Positions 10,040 through 22,940 of a stretch of DNA of 64,000 nucleotides are shown in pieces. The stretch spans positions 1,410,001 through 1,474,000 of the forward strand of contig WPIO01000075.1 in the NCBI GenBank assembly GCA_009760855.2. Reading direction: 5' to 3'. The notes under the pieces are model-generated. The model saw only the letters and a list, made by a program, of their open reading frames with translations. It had not been told where the DNA came from and ran no database searches. A program made the position numbers and the translations under genes. Positions within the stretch are counted from its first letter, which is position 1. The number at the start of each line of letters is the position of its first letter. This DNA is from Cristatella mucedo. Taxonomy: Eukaryota; Bryozoa; Phylactolaemata; Cristatellidae.

Positions 10040-11990
10040 ACTTCTGATGTGCTGATTGAAGACAAGGACTTTAAGGCAGCGTTCCGTCGGTGACGCAGGC
10101 CAGTTAAGTGGGTGTGGACAAATCGGGCTATCTTACCAGAATTGAAGAATCGTATTGCTTCGTACCACGTGACAGAGGGCATTTGTACCAATTGCCAAAA
10201 AGAAAGTGGAAGAGTGGATCGAGGAGGGCTGGCTGGCTGGCTAAAACCATTCACTGGTCGTCGCGGTGGCCTGATCCATCCGCTGGTCATCGTACAGGCA
10301 AGCAAGGGGAAGATGAGGCCCTTCATGGACTATCGAGAATTGAATCAGTTTATCTCCAGTCACATGGCTGGTGGCGACGTGTGTAGTATTAAGCACAGGG
10401 CGCAGCGACGGCTTGGCGAAAGCGTGAGTGTAATTGACCTGGAGAGGCATATTTGCAGTTGCCCAGCTCTCAGGCATTTTCAGGTCGTTGAGTGCAAGGG
10501 TCGTCGGTACTGCCACAAACGACTAGGCTTTAGACTTAATGTCACCCTGAAAATAACGACCTCATTCATGGACAAAGATCCTGTATATTAAGGAACGTGC
10601 TCGTGCTGGCACTGATTCGTCAGTTTCAGCGACAGCATCATCTCAAACGCTGAGATCACAGACTTGCTGCGAACACTTGGTTTGGTAGTGAAGTTTCCCG
10701 GAAGCCTCGTTGACGAATGGGTTCCTGATTTTCGCGTATTCACGCCGACGAAAGGTGAGGTGCTTCATTGGTGCCGTGGTAAAACAGTGAGCGCATTGCC
10801 TGATACTTTATCGTGGCAGCAGCTGTTTTTGTGGTATGGTCAGATGATCGAACATTTTCCAGTGGGACGCTGGCTTTGCCTGGCCTGCAGTTACTTAAAG
10901 AGAGCCACCGGCGACGTTTGTTGGGACTCAGTCTTTGGTACGAATGTCATAGCCAGCTGGCGAGTGAATTGATACAGCCGCTGCATGCCAACGATCTAGG
11001 TTCAGCAGTTGGAATATAGCGAATCGGAATAGTGGCATCGTCTGGTGTGACACCAGCAGCTTTGCAATCGACGAATACAGGAGAAAGAATAATAGAGCAA
11101 AGCCACCTGGCTAAGAGAAGCTGACGATATAGCCCATATCAACCTTTCCGTGCTGTTAGCCATCATCAAGGCCCAAGTAATCTGGCGATTGCGATCTGGT
11201 CCTTGTGGCAGGTAGAAATTCGGACAGATTCAGCCATGGCTGTCCATGGATGGCTACAGTTGCTGATGATTGGGATAAGCCTGTATGAGCCCACGGCATG
11301 AAGAAGGGGCTTGTCAAACGCAGAGTGGCGTTGATCACCGACACGTTGTCCGAGGGCCGACTGCAGGCTTCGGTGGTTCTGGTGCGATCGTCAGACAATA
11401 AAGCCGACCCGCTGACCTGGGTATCTCAAAAGTGGATACGCGAAAATGTAAGCTGTCTCACTGTGTCAGAGCAGGCATCTTCTCCGGCGGTTAGCATCTA
11501 CTTTAAACGTTTCCACAGCCTTCACTTCTTTGAGGCAGACGGAATACTCTGCCTTGCCAGAATGTGCCGCTCGGAAGATGTTGTCCGGCAAAAGGACATC
11601 TAAGCCGTCGTAAAGGCTTGCTCTCGTTGCAAGTCGCTAGATTCTGCACCAGTCGCAAAGAGACCAGCCGTGCTGAATGTATCCGAAAACTGGTAGCATC
11701 TGGCGCGCGACTCAACTCACTTCAACGGCCAAAAATATTTTACCATTGTAGATTGTGAGCTCAGCGGGTTCACGATTTGAAGGAAAATACCTGCGGAAAC
11801 TCGGGGAAGCTGAGACGCAGCAGATCTCGTGGGCTGCCAGCGATGCAGCGAAAGCCGCCAAAGCGACTCTTGTGCCTCGGCCAGAATTGTGGCGGCAGTT
11901 GAATCAGCTCAGCTCTATTCTCTTGAAAGTCGCCGCCAAACGCCAATGTGCGAGGCGGAAGTGGAGCGCTCTGGCATTCTGACCGAGCAG
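10040..11990 (+). pseudogene. Degenerate Gypsy-like retrotransposon pol (RT, RNase H, integrase)
   Basis: Broken frames read in order like a Ty3/Gypsy-type pol. A pre-RT segment (DFKAAFRR, about 10063) is followed by reverse transcriptase with GWLKPF, GGLIHPLVIVQ, GKMRPFMDYRELN and GRRYCHKRLGFRLNV (about 10220-10550). Next comes a connection/RNase H region at about 10740-11430, with LITDTLSEGRLQASV and DNKADPLTWVSQKW. An integrase-like part with CSRCKSLD (about 11610), then SRFEGKYLRKLG, runs to about 11830. Such proteins copy the element RNA and integrate the cDNA. There are many stops and frameshifts, and the RT active-site motif is not visible. No flanking LTRs or gag were recognised. A LINE B 3' fragment sits at its downstream edge. 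Type assignment is by resemblance of the motifs; it is certainly non-functional. Confidence 0.7.
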
Positions 11991-11997
11991 CGTGCAT

Positions 11998-12156
11998 GTG
12001 TATCTCCGTCAGTAACTCCACAAAGTCATAAAGACCATGTGGGTGTTACGCAGGAGAGTTTTGTATAGCGCACTCACAGCCTAAGCGGCTTCCGGTACGC
12101 ATTCGGTAGCCAACAGACTTCGTCTCACGCAACAAAGAGAAAGTGGGAAGCGCATG
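11998..12156 (-). mobile_element. LINE B 3' fragment
   Basis: Carries the conserved LINE B 3' block (CCGTCAGTAACTCC, GGTGTTACGCAGGAGAGT, GGTAGCCAACAGACTTCGTC), truncated after about 160 bp at its 5' side. Confidence 0.8.
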
Positions 12157-12655
12157 GAGTGCAGTGGCGACGACGTGACTTGCTGTTTGAGCGAGCGAAC
12201 GATCGCTCGGACGAGCTTTGGCTCATCGGCGAATCGGCCTCCTCTTACCCGAGGCTGCCGCATCAGCCGCTCTCTTTTCTTCTTTTTTTTCTCGAAAAAC
12301 CCTAATGCGTCGCACGTGGTAGTCCTTCATGGCAGGAAGTAGAGCGTCAACAGGGGCCGGCGAAACCATCGGACGTTTCGGCCTAGCGGTGAAGCGACCT
12401 CCTTGGCCGCAACTCGAGCGGCGGCCGTGAGAAAGAGAAAGCCTGGTTGCCTGATGCGAGCTTGCTGGCTTTTTTTATGGGCTGCTGAAGCTTGGGTTAC
12501 AGGTTGTAGTTTGGTTGCACAGTAGAGAGCCAGCCGATGCCTAACACCGACAGTTTATTCCCAGAACACGGAGCCCCAGAGCGCACGGCTTCCCTCAGCC
12601 CCTGCCCTCACACGACTGCCCTCCCCTGGTCGACTCCGATGACTCATCGACCACA
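12157..12655. other. Unassigned sequence
   Basis: No recognisable gene. A short plus-strand frame (WRRRDLLFERAND...) could be more retroelement, but no motif supports it. Confidence 0.35.
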
Positions 12656-12845
12656 ACTGTGCACCGGCCAACCCTGATGGTGAATCCACCATCTGGCCAC
12701 CAGCTGGTCCATGCCACATCAAAGGCGGATCACAGCAGTGCACTGGCCGACCCTGATGGTGAATCCACCATCTGGCCACCAGCTGGTTACTGGCCTCTGT
12801 CCATACCACATCACAGGCGGACCCTAGCTGTGCACCGGCCCCTCT
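12656..12845. repeat. 79-bp tandem repeat, about 2.2 units
   Basis: The block containing CTGATGGTGAATCCACCATC recurs at 12674 and 12753 (period 79), and a partial third unit starts with GTGCACCGGCC near 12831. The unit itself contains the small palindrome GGTGAATCCACC. Confidence 0.9.
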
Positions 12846-15029
12846 CGGTGGTGCTTCTAACAGCTCACCAGTAGCTTATCAGAGGAGCCTGCATACGATA
12901 CATACATGCGAACTACACGCTCCCTTGACCTTACGGTCACAAGTCAGGAGCCGGCATACAATACATACATACAAACGTACATACGAACTACACAGGTGAT
13001 TGTACCTGGCACACACCAACCTAGAATTTTAGGCTCACCTTTGCCATCTTGGATTTATATTGCTCAGCTCCTGCTGGCTGTCGTAGCTCAGTTGTTCGCC
13101 GCCATCCGATCCTAACACCAATACGACAATATTAGCCCGATGCCTATTTGGCCGTACCCTCGCCTATTTCTGGAGCAGTGATCGCCAGTGATTGCACCGG
13201 GTGAAATACTGCATCCGGAAGAGTACCTTTTCCGCCTCCCCTGCTGGCAGCTGGGCCACTTGGTGAGCCAGTAAGGCTCCCTTGCCTGTTAGGCTCGAGC
13301 GTCGGCTTAGCGGTCACGGCCGTTGGTCCTGCTGCAGCCTCGGCCGGCGGCGCGAAATCATAAAAATACAACCGGGCTCAGCATACTGGGCGGAGCGTGG
13401 GCGGGCTCAGCATGCTGGGCGGAGCGTGGGCAGGGGAGGGGAGTTGTTCTTGGGAATGCTGTGGTTGGGAGCTGCGAGCGATCGGGGCCGAGGCGAAGGT
13501 CTGTGGTATGTTTTTTTCGCTGGTCGATTGAAGCTCCGTCGTAAGACGAGCGGCTAAAGCCGAGCGACTTCATCGATGCAGGAGCGCATTTTTGCCGCCA
13601 TTTTAGACGGATGACGGTCGCACGGCATGACGACAGGCAGCAGAGTACGCGCGCCCCCGCCGCATCGAGAGATGCCGCCAGACGGCCGAGGCTCGAGTGA
13701 GAGGAATGACGTGCCTGCATACGGGCCAAAGAAAGGCGAGCGAGTAGGTGCTGCTGAGTCCTATGCTGGGCTGCACGCTTCGCTTTGCGCTTCGCTGCTC
13801 TGAGCTACCAACACTTGCTCGCTGCTCAGCGGTCTCAGCTCTGACGCGGCATTGATGCCAGTGCCTCGGCGAGGCAGCAAGCCAGGCTAATCGCAGATTA
13901 TTAGCTCATTAGCTTGTTTGCTCGCGCCTGCGCTTATAATGATGGCAGTGCTGATGTGCCAGGCTCTACGAACTTGCTGGGGCAGTGTGTGCAGTTCCCA
14001 GCTCTAACTAACTCAAAACTGATACTCGCCACTGAACTATCTGGACTGGCGAACCTAAGGCGTAGCTATCCGCATGAAGTGCTCGGGTAAACCACCCCGA
14101 GCGAACTGAAACAGGACTAACCGTGCCTCTAATGATGACCACTTAAGCTGGTTTAAAAATATTAATAGCGAAGCTTGCTTGGCAGCAATGCACCGATCGA
14201 TCTTGAGACGGCTGCTGCTGGTTTGAGTAGCCCGTTAGTGTGTCGCGAAATGTCAGTGGAGCGTCGTAATTCTGAGCTGTACGAGGCATAGTTTAGGATT
14301 TATTACTTTGCCTAAAGTCAACTATTTTACCCTAGTATCTGACGGCTGAGATAAAGTGTCGTTACCTAGCTCAAGTGGCACATTTTGGTGCGGCACATAT
14401 TAGGCAGAAGCGATGCAGAGTTATGCATAAGCATGGTTGTGTATGCATGCATATAAATGTCTGTATCGTGAAGTGCTTGCAGTTTAACTTATGTGTATCA
14501 ATGCGAGTTTGTGCCATTCATGAACTCATGTGCTTTCGTGCATGCGAGAGCTTAAGTGTGCGCTTGAGTAAGTGTACGTGCAATTGTGTGCCCAAGTTTT
14601 TGTGTAGACACAAGCGAGCATGTGCGTGTGCACATATGTTTAGACGAGTGCTGGAGTTGTGTACATGTTGAGCATGTTGGTGCATTTTGTGCTCTTGCAC
14701 GTTCAAGAGAATTCTACCGACTCCGGCACACGTGCGGTATTCAGCGAGCATGCAAACGTGCGTGAACGCACTCTCGCTGCTAGGTATTTATACCAAGACT
14801 TACCGATGGGAGCGCGTGTGCTTGGACTGCCTGGGTCGTCGGTTTGTGTTCTTTGTGAGGCATATCTTGATCGCTCTCTGCTAGCAGCGAGGATAGCAAC
14901 TAATGATGGTCAGCTAATGTATGGATATATGGTTATTAGTTAATAATAGATATACGGCTACTGGACGCCTGATGCTGGATGCCACGACGATGTCACTATT
15001 CTTTGTTACTGTAGAACATAGACATACCT
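12846..15029. other. Unassigned sequence with a short tandem duplication
   Basis: No gene, RNA or mobile element recognised. A tandem copy of about 28 bp (GGGCTCAGCATNCTGGGCGG...) lies at 13375-13432. A TG-rich, purine/pyrimidine-alternating stretch lies at about 14400-14660; the Cys/Val/His-rich frame over it is compositional. Confidence 0.4.
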
Positions 15030-15590
15030 TTGCAACTGACTCCCAGTCAAGCAACGCACCGCCATCAAAATTCTGTCCCTCACTTTTAGGTCCCTTCATT
15101 CTTTGGCTCTAGCCTACCTATCAGATCAGTTCTCCCCACTAGGCCAAGCATCGCACCACTGCTTACCTACATACACCATAGCTTACACCTCGTACAAATC
15201 TCATATCCTTTGGAGACGATGCATTTAGTTTGTCTGCTACCAAACCCTGAAACTCACTTTCGACTAACAGCAGGACGTCTCCTGACTTGACCACATTTAA
15301 AAAGAAACTAAAAATGCATCTGCTCATCGCAGCATTTAATGGGTTCCTGCGATTTGTCGTTTGTGTGCTGATGCGCTCTGAAACTGTGCATACTGCAACA
15401 AACGATACCCGCATGCTGATCCTGTACATGTTATCCGTAACCATGTTATTCTTGTTGTTTATGGAGCATGCTACCACCAACCGTTCAATCGTGCTTCCTT
15501 TGAAGCAAATGCAAAGTGCCTTGAAAGAGAATGAGTTCTCTGAGGCCTCTATATCAAACGTATTGATATTATCATTATTAATTAAACGCA
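15030..15590 (+). mobile_element. LINE A 3' fragment
   Basis: Diverged LINE A: LTFRSLHSLAL-like and NLISFGDDAFSL-like coding relics, the 3' UTR with GCATGCTGATCCTGTACATG, then the terminal hairpin block and ATTATT tail ending near 15590. Confidence 0.7.
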
Positions 15591-15959
15591 CGGGGCACTT
15601 ACTGTTGGCATACACAAAAACATCGGTGCCGCACCTAGTAGTCGCTAGCCATGCTCCGAGACTTAGTGGTTCGCTGCTATTTGTCATGCGTCAGTAAGAA
15701 CCGCCACCGCTACGAGGGCTGTAATCGAGTTCTAAGGATGTTAAAGCAGAAGTCTCCGCATCGCTTTTTTTAAGCAAGACGCTGGACGAGATCTGAGGAT
15801 ATTACGTCAAGAGAAAGCCATTGGCATTTCCGGATTCTATCGAGTGCAGAACAACACACGGATTCAATATGGCTTGGTTCACCCAATTTAAAACTTACGT
15901 CATTCACATTGCCAGCGTAATTGCCATATGCAATCCGAATCTTTATTATTATGCTGTGC

Positions 15960-16170
15960 ATGCTCAAAACACCACGCATGCTGCCACAAACCATATTTGC
16001 ATGCTGACCCTGCGCATGTCACCTCTAACATTGTTATGCTTGTTGTCATTGAGCTTGCTACCACTAAACGTTCGATCGTGATTCCTTTGCAGCAAATGTA
16101 GAGTGCCTAGAAAGAGATTCAGTTCTCCGAGGGCACAATAACGAATGGATTTTTTTTATTGTTATTAGCA
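15960..16170 (+). mobile_element. LINE A 3' UTR fragment
   Basis: Contains GCATGCTGACCCTGCGCATG and the terminal block (AGTGCCTAGAAAGAGATTCAG...) with a decayed ATT tail. A separate copy from the one just upstream. Confidence 0.7.
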
Positions 16171-16527
16171 TTATGTTTATGACAGGTGGCTATCGGGTAT
16201 CGATTCCGACGCTCCTTCAAGCACTCTAGATGCACTTGCTGATACATCAACCATTATTTTACCGACATTTGCTCTCGAATGAGGGCTGAGCATTACAAAT
16301 TGATTGACTAAAACCAAGATCAGTTATTGATGAAAAGACACGGCGTCACTGAGAAACCGAAAAGCTGAGTCCTGAAAATAAGCTTGATCCGGACACTCCC
16401 TGACATGCCTGAGCACAGCATCCGGGAACCGTGTTCCAAAATGACATCATTTTAGCTGACCACATCAGTTTCACAATCAAGTCTACTTAATTTCAGCTAG
16501 AAAATATTGACGACATTTGGTGTTACG

Positions 16528-17212
16528 TCTAACTCGCTGGCCTAACGGCATGTGCGATCAGGCGATCGCAGCTGGTGCAAAACTCAGCAGCTAGGCTTGT
16601 CTGTCGTGAGCTTCACAGTTGCCACATTACTCCACTTCTCGCCGACCTGCACTGGCTACCAGTCAAGCAGCGGATTGACTTCAAGGTTTTGTCACTCACT
16701 TTTAGGTCCCTTCATTCTTTGGCTCCAGCCCTTATCTCTAAGATATACTCCCCCACCAGGCCAAGCGTCGTACCATCGGCTTTTTGGAATCCAACAGTCT
16801 ACCAATACCCCGTACAAATCTCAAATCCTTTGGAGACTGTGCATTTAGTTCGTATGCTCCCAAAGCCTGGAACTCCCTCCCGACCTGCGTCAGAACATCC
16901 CCTGACCTGACAACATTTAAAAAGAATTTAAAAACAACTATTTAGGACAGCATTTAGTGGGTCCCTGTGATTCGTCCTTGATGTGCTTATGCATGCTGAC
17001 ACTGCATGCTGCAACTAACCACATTTGCATGCTGACCCTGTGCATGTCACCCCTAACCATATTATTCAGTTTGTTTGTTTTTTAAGCATGATTTTACTCA
17101 CCATTTAATTGCGTTTCCCTCTGCAGCCAATGTAAAGTGCCTAGAGAGAGATTGAGTTCTCTGAGGGCGCTTTATCAAGTGCATTATTATTATTATTATT
17201 ATTATTACGTAC
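16528..17212 (+). mobile_element. LINE A 3' fragment
   Basis: Encodes QLVQNSAARLVCRELHSCH...LADLHWLPVKQRIDFKVL and SLTFRSLHSLAPAL, then the 3' UTR, terminal hairpin (about 17129-17172) and (ATT)n ending at 17207. It is 5'-truncated within the region C-terminal to RT, and the frame breaks several times. Confidence 0.85.
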
Positions 17213-19095
17213 TCTTAAGGTTACTGCAGTCAAGTGAGTGAATGCCCGTGCAACACTGTGTTAATACTTCTGTAACTCTTCCCGTAAAGATTTCGTGTGC
17301 TATATTTACTTATCCATCGGAAGCCCAATCCATTTTCAGCACGCCCTAAGTGTTCTGAAATAGATTAGGATATCTATATTTAGCGCCTAATAAATGTTCT
17401 GTGCCATTATTTTTGCTAGTTTCGCTGCTCGGTTCTCAGCCTTCTAGAGTCTTCTACAGGGAATACAAAGTACGGCAGCCAGGCTGAATCCAAAAAATCA
17501 CGTCGTGTGTCTCCATTGCTAATGCAGCCACCGAAGACTCCCTGGATATCTCTGCGGGTGCGAAATAAAATTTCCACTCTGACCCACCGAGCTGAACTTC
17601 ACCGTTCACCTATCACATTCGACCTCATCAAAAGCCCAGGCCTACTTGGGACTATAGATCGCGATAGCCAGCATTCACCTAGAGAGACTGATGGTGACAG
17701 ATGCTTTGCACGGCAGATCCCAGGCGTTTCACCTTAAATCCACAATTTTCACACGAAACTACGACGATGGCCCTCTCTCCTGCTTTCAAGAAGCGGCACT
17801 TTATTGCCCAGTCGTCCCGCACGCCACTGCCTACTGCCGCTACTTCCGCGACTGCCTGTATCCTGTCGCGACGGTTCTCTTTTCATTTCGCGAGAACTGC
17901 TATCTACGGACTACGTAAAATCAGTCGCGTCAACGGTCGCTTAGGCTTGAAGACCTAGCAAAAGATGAGCGAGAGTAAACTCTCCGGCATAATATTCGCG
18001 TAAGATTTATAGTTTGATAAAACTAATAGAGTCAAGCGCATGTATTTATAATAACCTAAAGTTCAAGTATTTTTAATAGCTTCATGCATCATAGTCACTC
18101 ATTTTTTAGATATCCCAGTGTCCATGTGATAAATATGCTGATCGAAACGCAAAGGCTGCTTATTTATTAGTGTCAGTTAGTTACGAAGTCGCTTAGCTAG
18201 CCACCGCGCTCAATAATTACGTCCCACCTCGGCAGATATTGTACTAAGCAAAAAACCCCAGCAAGACTGCTTCAAAAGCTATATTCCTTTACCTAACAGT
18301 GTTTTATCGATAAGTTACATCACAACAAGCTTATCTAAGAAGATTTGGCAGACTTGGCACCGTTGCGATAGCCTTTTCATAATGGAAGCGCTGGAAAGGT
18401 GAAGGTCGGATTTCCATTAACAGTACATGCTCCCGGGTAAGCCGAATGAAATATTGGATTGTTGGTCAAATGTCCGTGCCTCGATTTTTCTACTACTCTT
18501 TTCCTGAGGCCGTGAGCTATTCAGTACCTAATTAAGCTGGCGAGCACTAGCGGGAATCTTAATCTAACGGTAGCTTGCTCGAACCGCTCACCATCGAGCT
18601 GGCTATGGTAGGTAGCCACCGCGGCTCATTTGCAGCTAATTGCGTATAAATACGACGGTTAGATCAGTAGCCCTCATTTGATTATTCTTAAGATAATTTT
18701 TTTTCGATGCCACTCGAGTGAGCTCGTGATACGTCAGCTCGATTCGTGGGCCGCATTCAAACGGCAGGCCATAATCAAGTAGCCAGCAGGACCTCACATT
18801 GGGTGTGCAGCTCTGCTCAGCTCTACTTCGACTGCTATCTGTGAAGCAGCTGCCGGCGCCTGCTGCCTGAATGCTAGCGGCATCAAGCAGCTGCCAGACT
18901 CAACCTACGAACGCCTGGTATGGCGTGGCCGCGTTTAGGAAAGCAGCCTGCTGCAGCTGCATAGACAATGTACAGAGTCGAAGCGGCGGTTCGCGTCAAC
19001 TTGTTGCCAGAAGCTGCTAGACCACGAAACTGCAAATAGTCCCATTGCTCAATTGCTGCCGACCACGCTGGGTGTACGCGGTCCTAGCCTTTCGG
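17213..19095. other. Unassigned sequence
   Basis: About 1.9 kb in which no gene, repeat family or RNA could be recognised. Short open frames near 17507-17958 have no domain features. Confidence 0.4.
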
Positions 19096-19102
19096 TCAGC
19101 AG

Positions 19103-19630
<528 letters not shown>

Positions 19631-21060
19631 AGATTGCATTTTTGCATTTCGGGCATAGACAGCTTAGACGCGTGGTCAATCTGTAGTGGACTTCGGCGGA
19701 TTTCCGGAGGATTGGGTCGCTGAAATACGATGCTTCAGTCAGTTGCGCTTGGCTTCGACAGCCTCGGCTTGGTCGATTCATGACACGTGATCCCGCCGTC
19801 GTTGCTCCTGCTTTCTTTAGTTTAACCCAGTCGTTTAAAGCGCTCGTCATGAACGACCGAGATCAAGGTGACTGTGTTTAATGATCGCGGTCCAGGCTTC
19901 CAGCTCTGTGGCATGCGTGAAGCGCTCGAATACAGATTGGGTCCTCCGATGTTTTTTTTTTTTTTTTACAAATGAATCGTATATTTTTATCTTTGTTTTG
20001 AACCCTTGCTGGTAAATCCTGCTGTGGCGCCTGTTGCTGCATGGCGGCTCGGTATATTTTCTTTGACGGGTTTGACAACGTGAGGCAGACCAATAGTGAA
20101 CCTTTGCCTTTGTACCAACTGGCTACTGACAGTTTTCCCGGGAGCAGGGCTAGCTCATTGTTATAAGGCTTGGTGGGTTTGATGTTTTGTATTTTTCAGA
20201 TAAGTTCAATGGCCGAACATGATTTTAGTCGGTGGCGCATCCCAAAGTTACTGTATCTGGAAGTATGGGTGATTGCTGATAGTGGCAATGACGACCGTAT
20301 TAATATAAGCGCCGATATACTGTATCGTAAGAGAGCTGAATCTTTTTCTAGGATCTTCGTATGGACTGGAAAGGCAGTCGGATGAAGCAAATGATGAGTG
20401 CTGATGAATCGTGCAGAGAAAGAGCCGAGAGACAGAGACACTGCTGCTGCTGCTGCTGCTTTTGCGGTCTCGTAAAGAGCAGAGACGGGACACTGCTTCT
20501 ATGGAACCCTGCAAAGCTTGGCCGAGACAATGCTATGCCTAAGGAGTGATACGGAGCACAGCTGAACTACCGTCACTCTTCATTTGAGGGTCTAAGCGTT
20601 AGTATTGATTTGCAACAGCTGACCACTCGTTAACATCAGAGAGTGCTTCCGGTATCGCGTGTGCAGCTAATTAGACCAAATTTGGCCGAGAGTAATGCCA
20701 CCAATAGAAATTCTCGGACTATCGCGAAGAGCAGCTCAGTTTGTAAAAGGAAGTGACATTTGGAATCTCCCCTTTTCGAGAAACACATCCGGCGGCATCC
20801 GGAGCCGAGCGCCACGCCGTTGTCAGCTTTTGAAGGGAAAGTAGTCAAAGCTCTACTGTTCGTGCCAATTATTAGACAACTATGTGAGGAAAAGGCACAC
20901 TAAAAGCTGAACGAAAAGCAGCAATACTCCTACAGTAAGATATTATATTATTATAGACTTTCTATCGAAAAGCCTGAGCAAAAAGTAAAAAAAGAGCGGA
21001 TAGTTCAATCCAAGGCCAAGAAACCGACAAGTGCGTGATCTGGAGCAGGTCAAGACGAAG
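19631..21060. other. Unassigned sequence
   Basis: No supported gene. Contains poly-T (about 19953-19967) and a short (CTG)n run near 20442-20460. Confidence 0.4.
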
Positions 21061-21063
21061 TGC

Positions 21064-21735
21064 TATTTATAATAATAATAATAGTAATAATAATTCACTT
21101 GATAAAGCGCCCTCAGAGAACTCGATCTCTCTCTAGGCGCTTTACATTTGCTGTAAAGTGAAATGCAATTGAATGGTAAGTAAAATCATGCTTGAAAAAA
21201 ACAAACGAAATGAATAATATGGTTAGGGGTGACATGCACAGGGTCAGCATGCATATGTGGTTAGTGGCAGCATGCACAGTGTCAGCACGCATAAGCATAT
21301 CAAGGACGAATCACAGGAACCCACTAAATGCTGTCCTAAATAGGTGTGTTTTTAGGTTCCTTTTAAATGTGGTCAGGTCAGGGGATGTTCTGACGCAGGC
21401 CGGTAGGGAGTTCCAGGCTTTGGGAGCATATGAACTAAATGCACGGTCTCCAAAGGATTTAAGGTTTGTATGAGGTATTTCTAGACTATTGGATTCCGAA
21501 AAGCGGGTGGTACGATGCTTGGCCTGGTGGGGTAGTATATCTGAGAGATAGGCTGGAGCCATAGAATGAAGAGACCTAAAAGTGAGCGACAAAACCTTGA
21601 AGTCAATCCGTTGCTTGACTGGTAGCCAGTGCAGGTCGGCGAGAAGTGGAGTAATGTGGCAACTGCGACGCTCACGACAGACAAGCCTAGCTGCAGAGTT
21701 TTGCACCGGCTGCAATCGCCTGATCGCACATATTT
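21064..21735 (-). mobile_element. LINE A 3' fragment
   Basis: (AAT)n tail, hairpin, 3' UTR and an open C-terminal coding stretch of 134 residues (VQNSAARLVCRERRSCH to HLFRTAFSGFL). It is 5'-truncated at about 21735, where the consensus GCACATGC stops. Confidence 0.85.
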
Positions 21736-22367
21736 CTTAGCCAGCGTCGGAGCAAGGGTTTAGTCAAAGCGGGCCAGACCTATGCCATTTTTCTGAAGGA
21801 AGCAAGACCTGTAGGATCTTTACGTAGGCAGCGCCGGACCCCAAGTTAAGAAAATAAATTTTATGGCGCAAAATAATTGTGCTGATGAATTAAAACTGGG
21901 AGGATGTTAATTGAGTGGAAATAAGGAAGTATTCAGCTATTGGTGACGGTTCGAGGGCCGTAGCAATAGCGGATGGCCCAGGTCGCTGCCCCGCTATAGG
22001 GGGCGGGCGGGGAGGGGGCAAATGCCGCCCTCCCCTTTGCTCCACTGCTGCTCTTAGCGATTGTGGATGCGTTAATTTCACCACCGCCACTGCAAATGCT
22101 GTGGAATACGAAGGTAGAGCTTCATCTCAAGTATCAAATGATCGGCTGGCGCAATTGAACCTTTGAGTTTTAACCAGACGTTTGGCAGAACTATCGTGTG
22201 CTTTCTCGCGAGAACTTTGAAGCTGCTCCCTTGAACCACGAATCTTGAGCCTTGGCGCTCACCGTCGAATTAACTTGGTCACAAAGATTGCGCCTTGATC
22301 GCACCTTTAACGGTACGAGAAAAGCATGAAAGAGCTGCTAGAAAGTTCTCGCTGGGCGTGGCCGCGA
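21736..22367. other. Unassigned sequence
   Basis: No recognisable feature between two LINE A fragments. Confidence 0.4.
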
Positions 22368-22708
22368 TAATAATAATAATAATAGCAATAATGCACTTTA
22401 TAAAGTGCCCTCAGAGAACTCAGTCTCTTTCTTGGCGCTTTACATTTGCTGCAAAGGGAAACGTGATTGAATGCTGAGTAATATCATGCTTGATAAGCAA
22501 GATGAATAACATGGTTAGGGGTGACATGCACAGGGTCAGCATGCAGATGTGGTTGGTGGCAGCATGCACAGTGTCAGCACGCATAAGCACTTGAAGGACG
22601 AATCAAAGGGACCCACTAAGTGCTGTCCTAATTAGGTGTGCTTTAAGTTCTTTTTAAATATGGTCAAGTCAGGGGATGTTCTAACGCAAATCGGGAGGAA
22701 GTTCCAGG
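22368..22708 (-). mobile_element. LINE A 3' fragment
   Basis: Tail (AAT)n, hairpin, 3' UTR and only the last coding residues; 5'-truncated near 22708. Confidence 0.8.
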
Positions 22709-22831
22709 CTTTGGGCAAACTCAAGACCTTGCTCATGAACAGCTGACTAACAGGTAACAGCTCGCTGTTACCTCTTTGCCTTGAAGATCGGCGGCAAATT
22801 CCAAGCCGCGGCTTATTTAGGCCACTACGCA

Positions 22832-22940
22832 TGAAGTACGCTAAATTTCCCTTTGCAGCAAATGTAAAGCGCTAGGAAGAGATCGAGTTCTCTGAGGGCA
22901 CTTTATCAAGTGCATTATTATTATTACTATTATTATTATA
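22832..22940 (+). mobile_element. LINE A terminal fragment, inverted relative to its neighbour
   Basis: Only the terminal about 110 bp: TTTGCAGCAAATGTAAAGCG, the hairpin and (ATT)n. With the minus-strand copy at 22368 it forms an inverted pair with the microsatellite tails facing outward. Confidence 0.8.
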
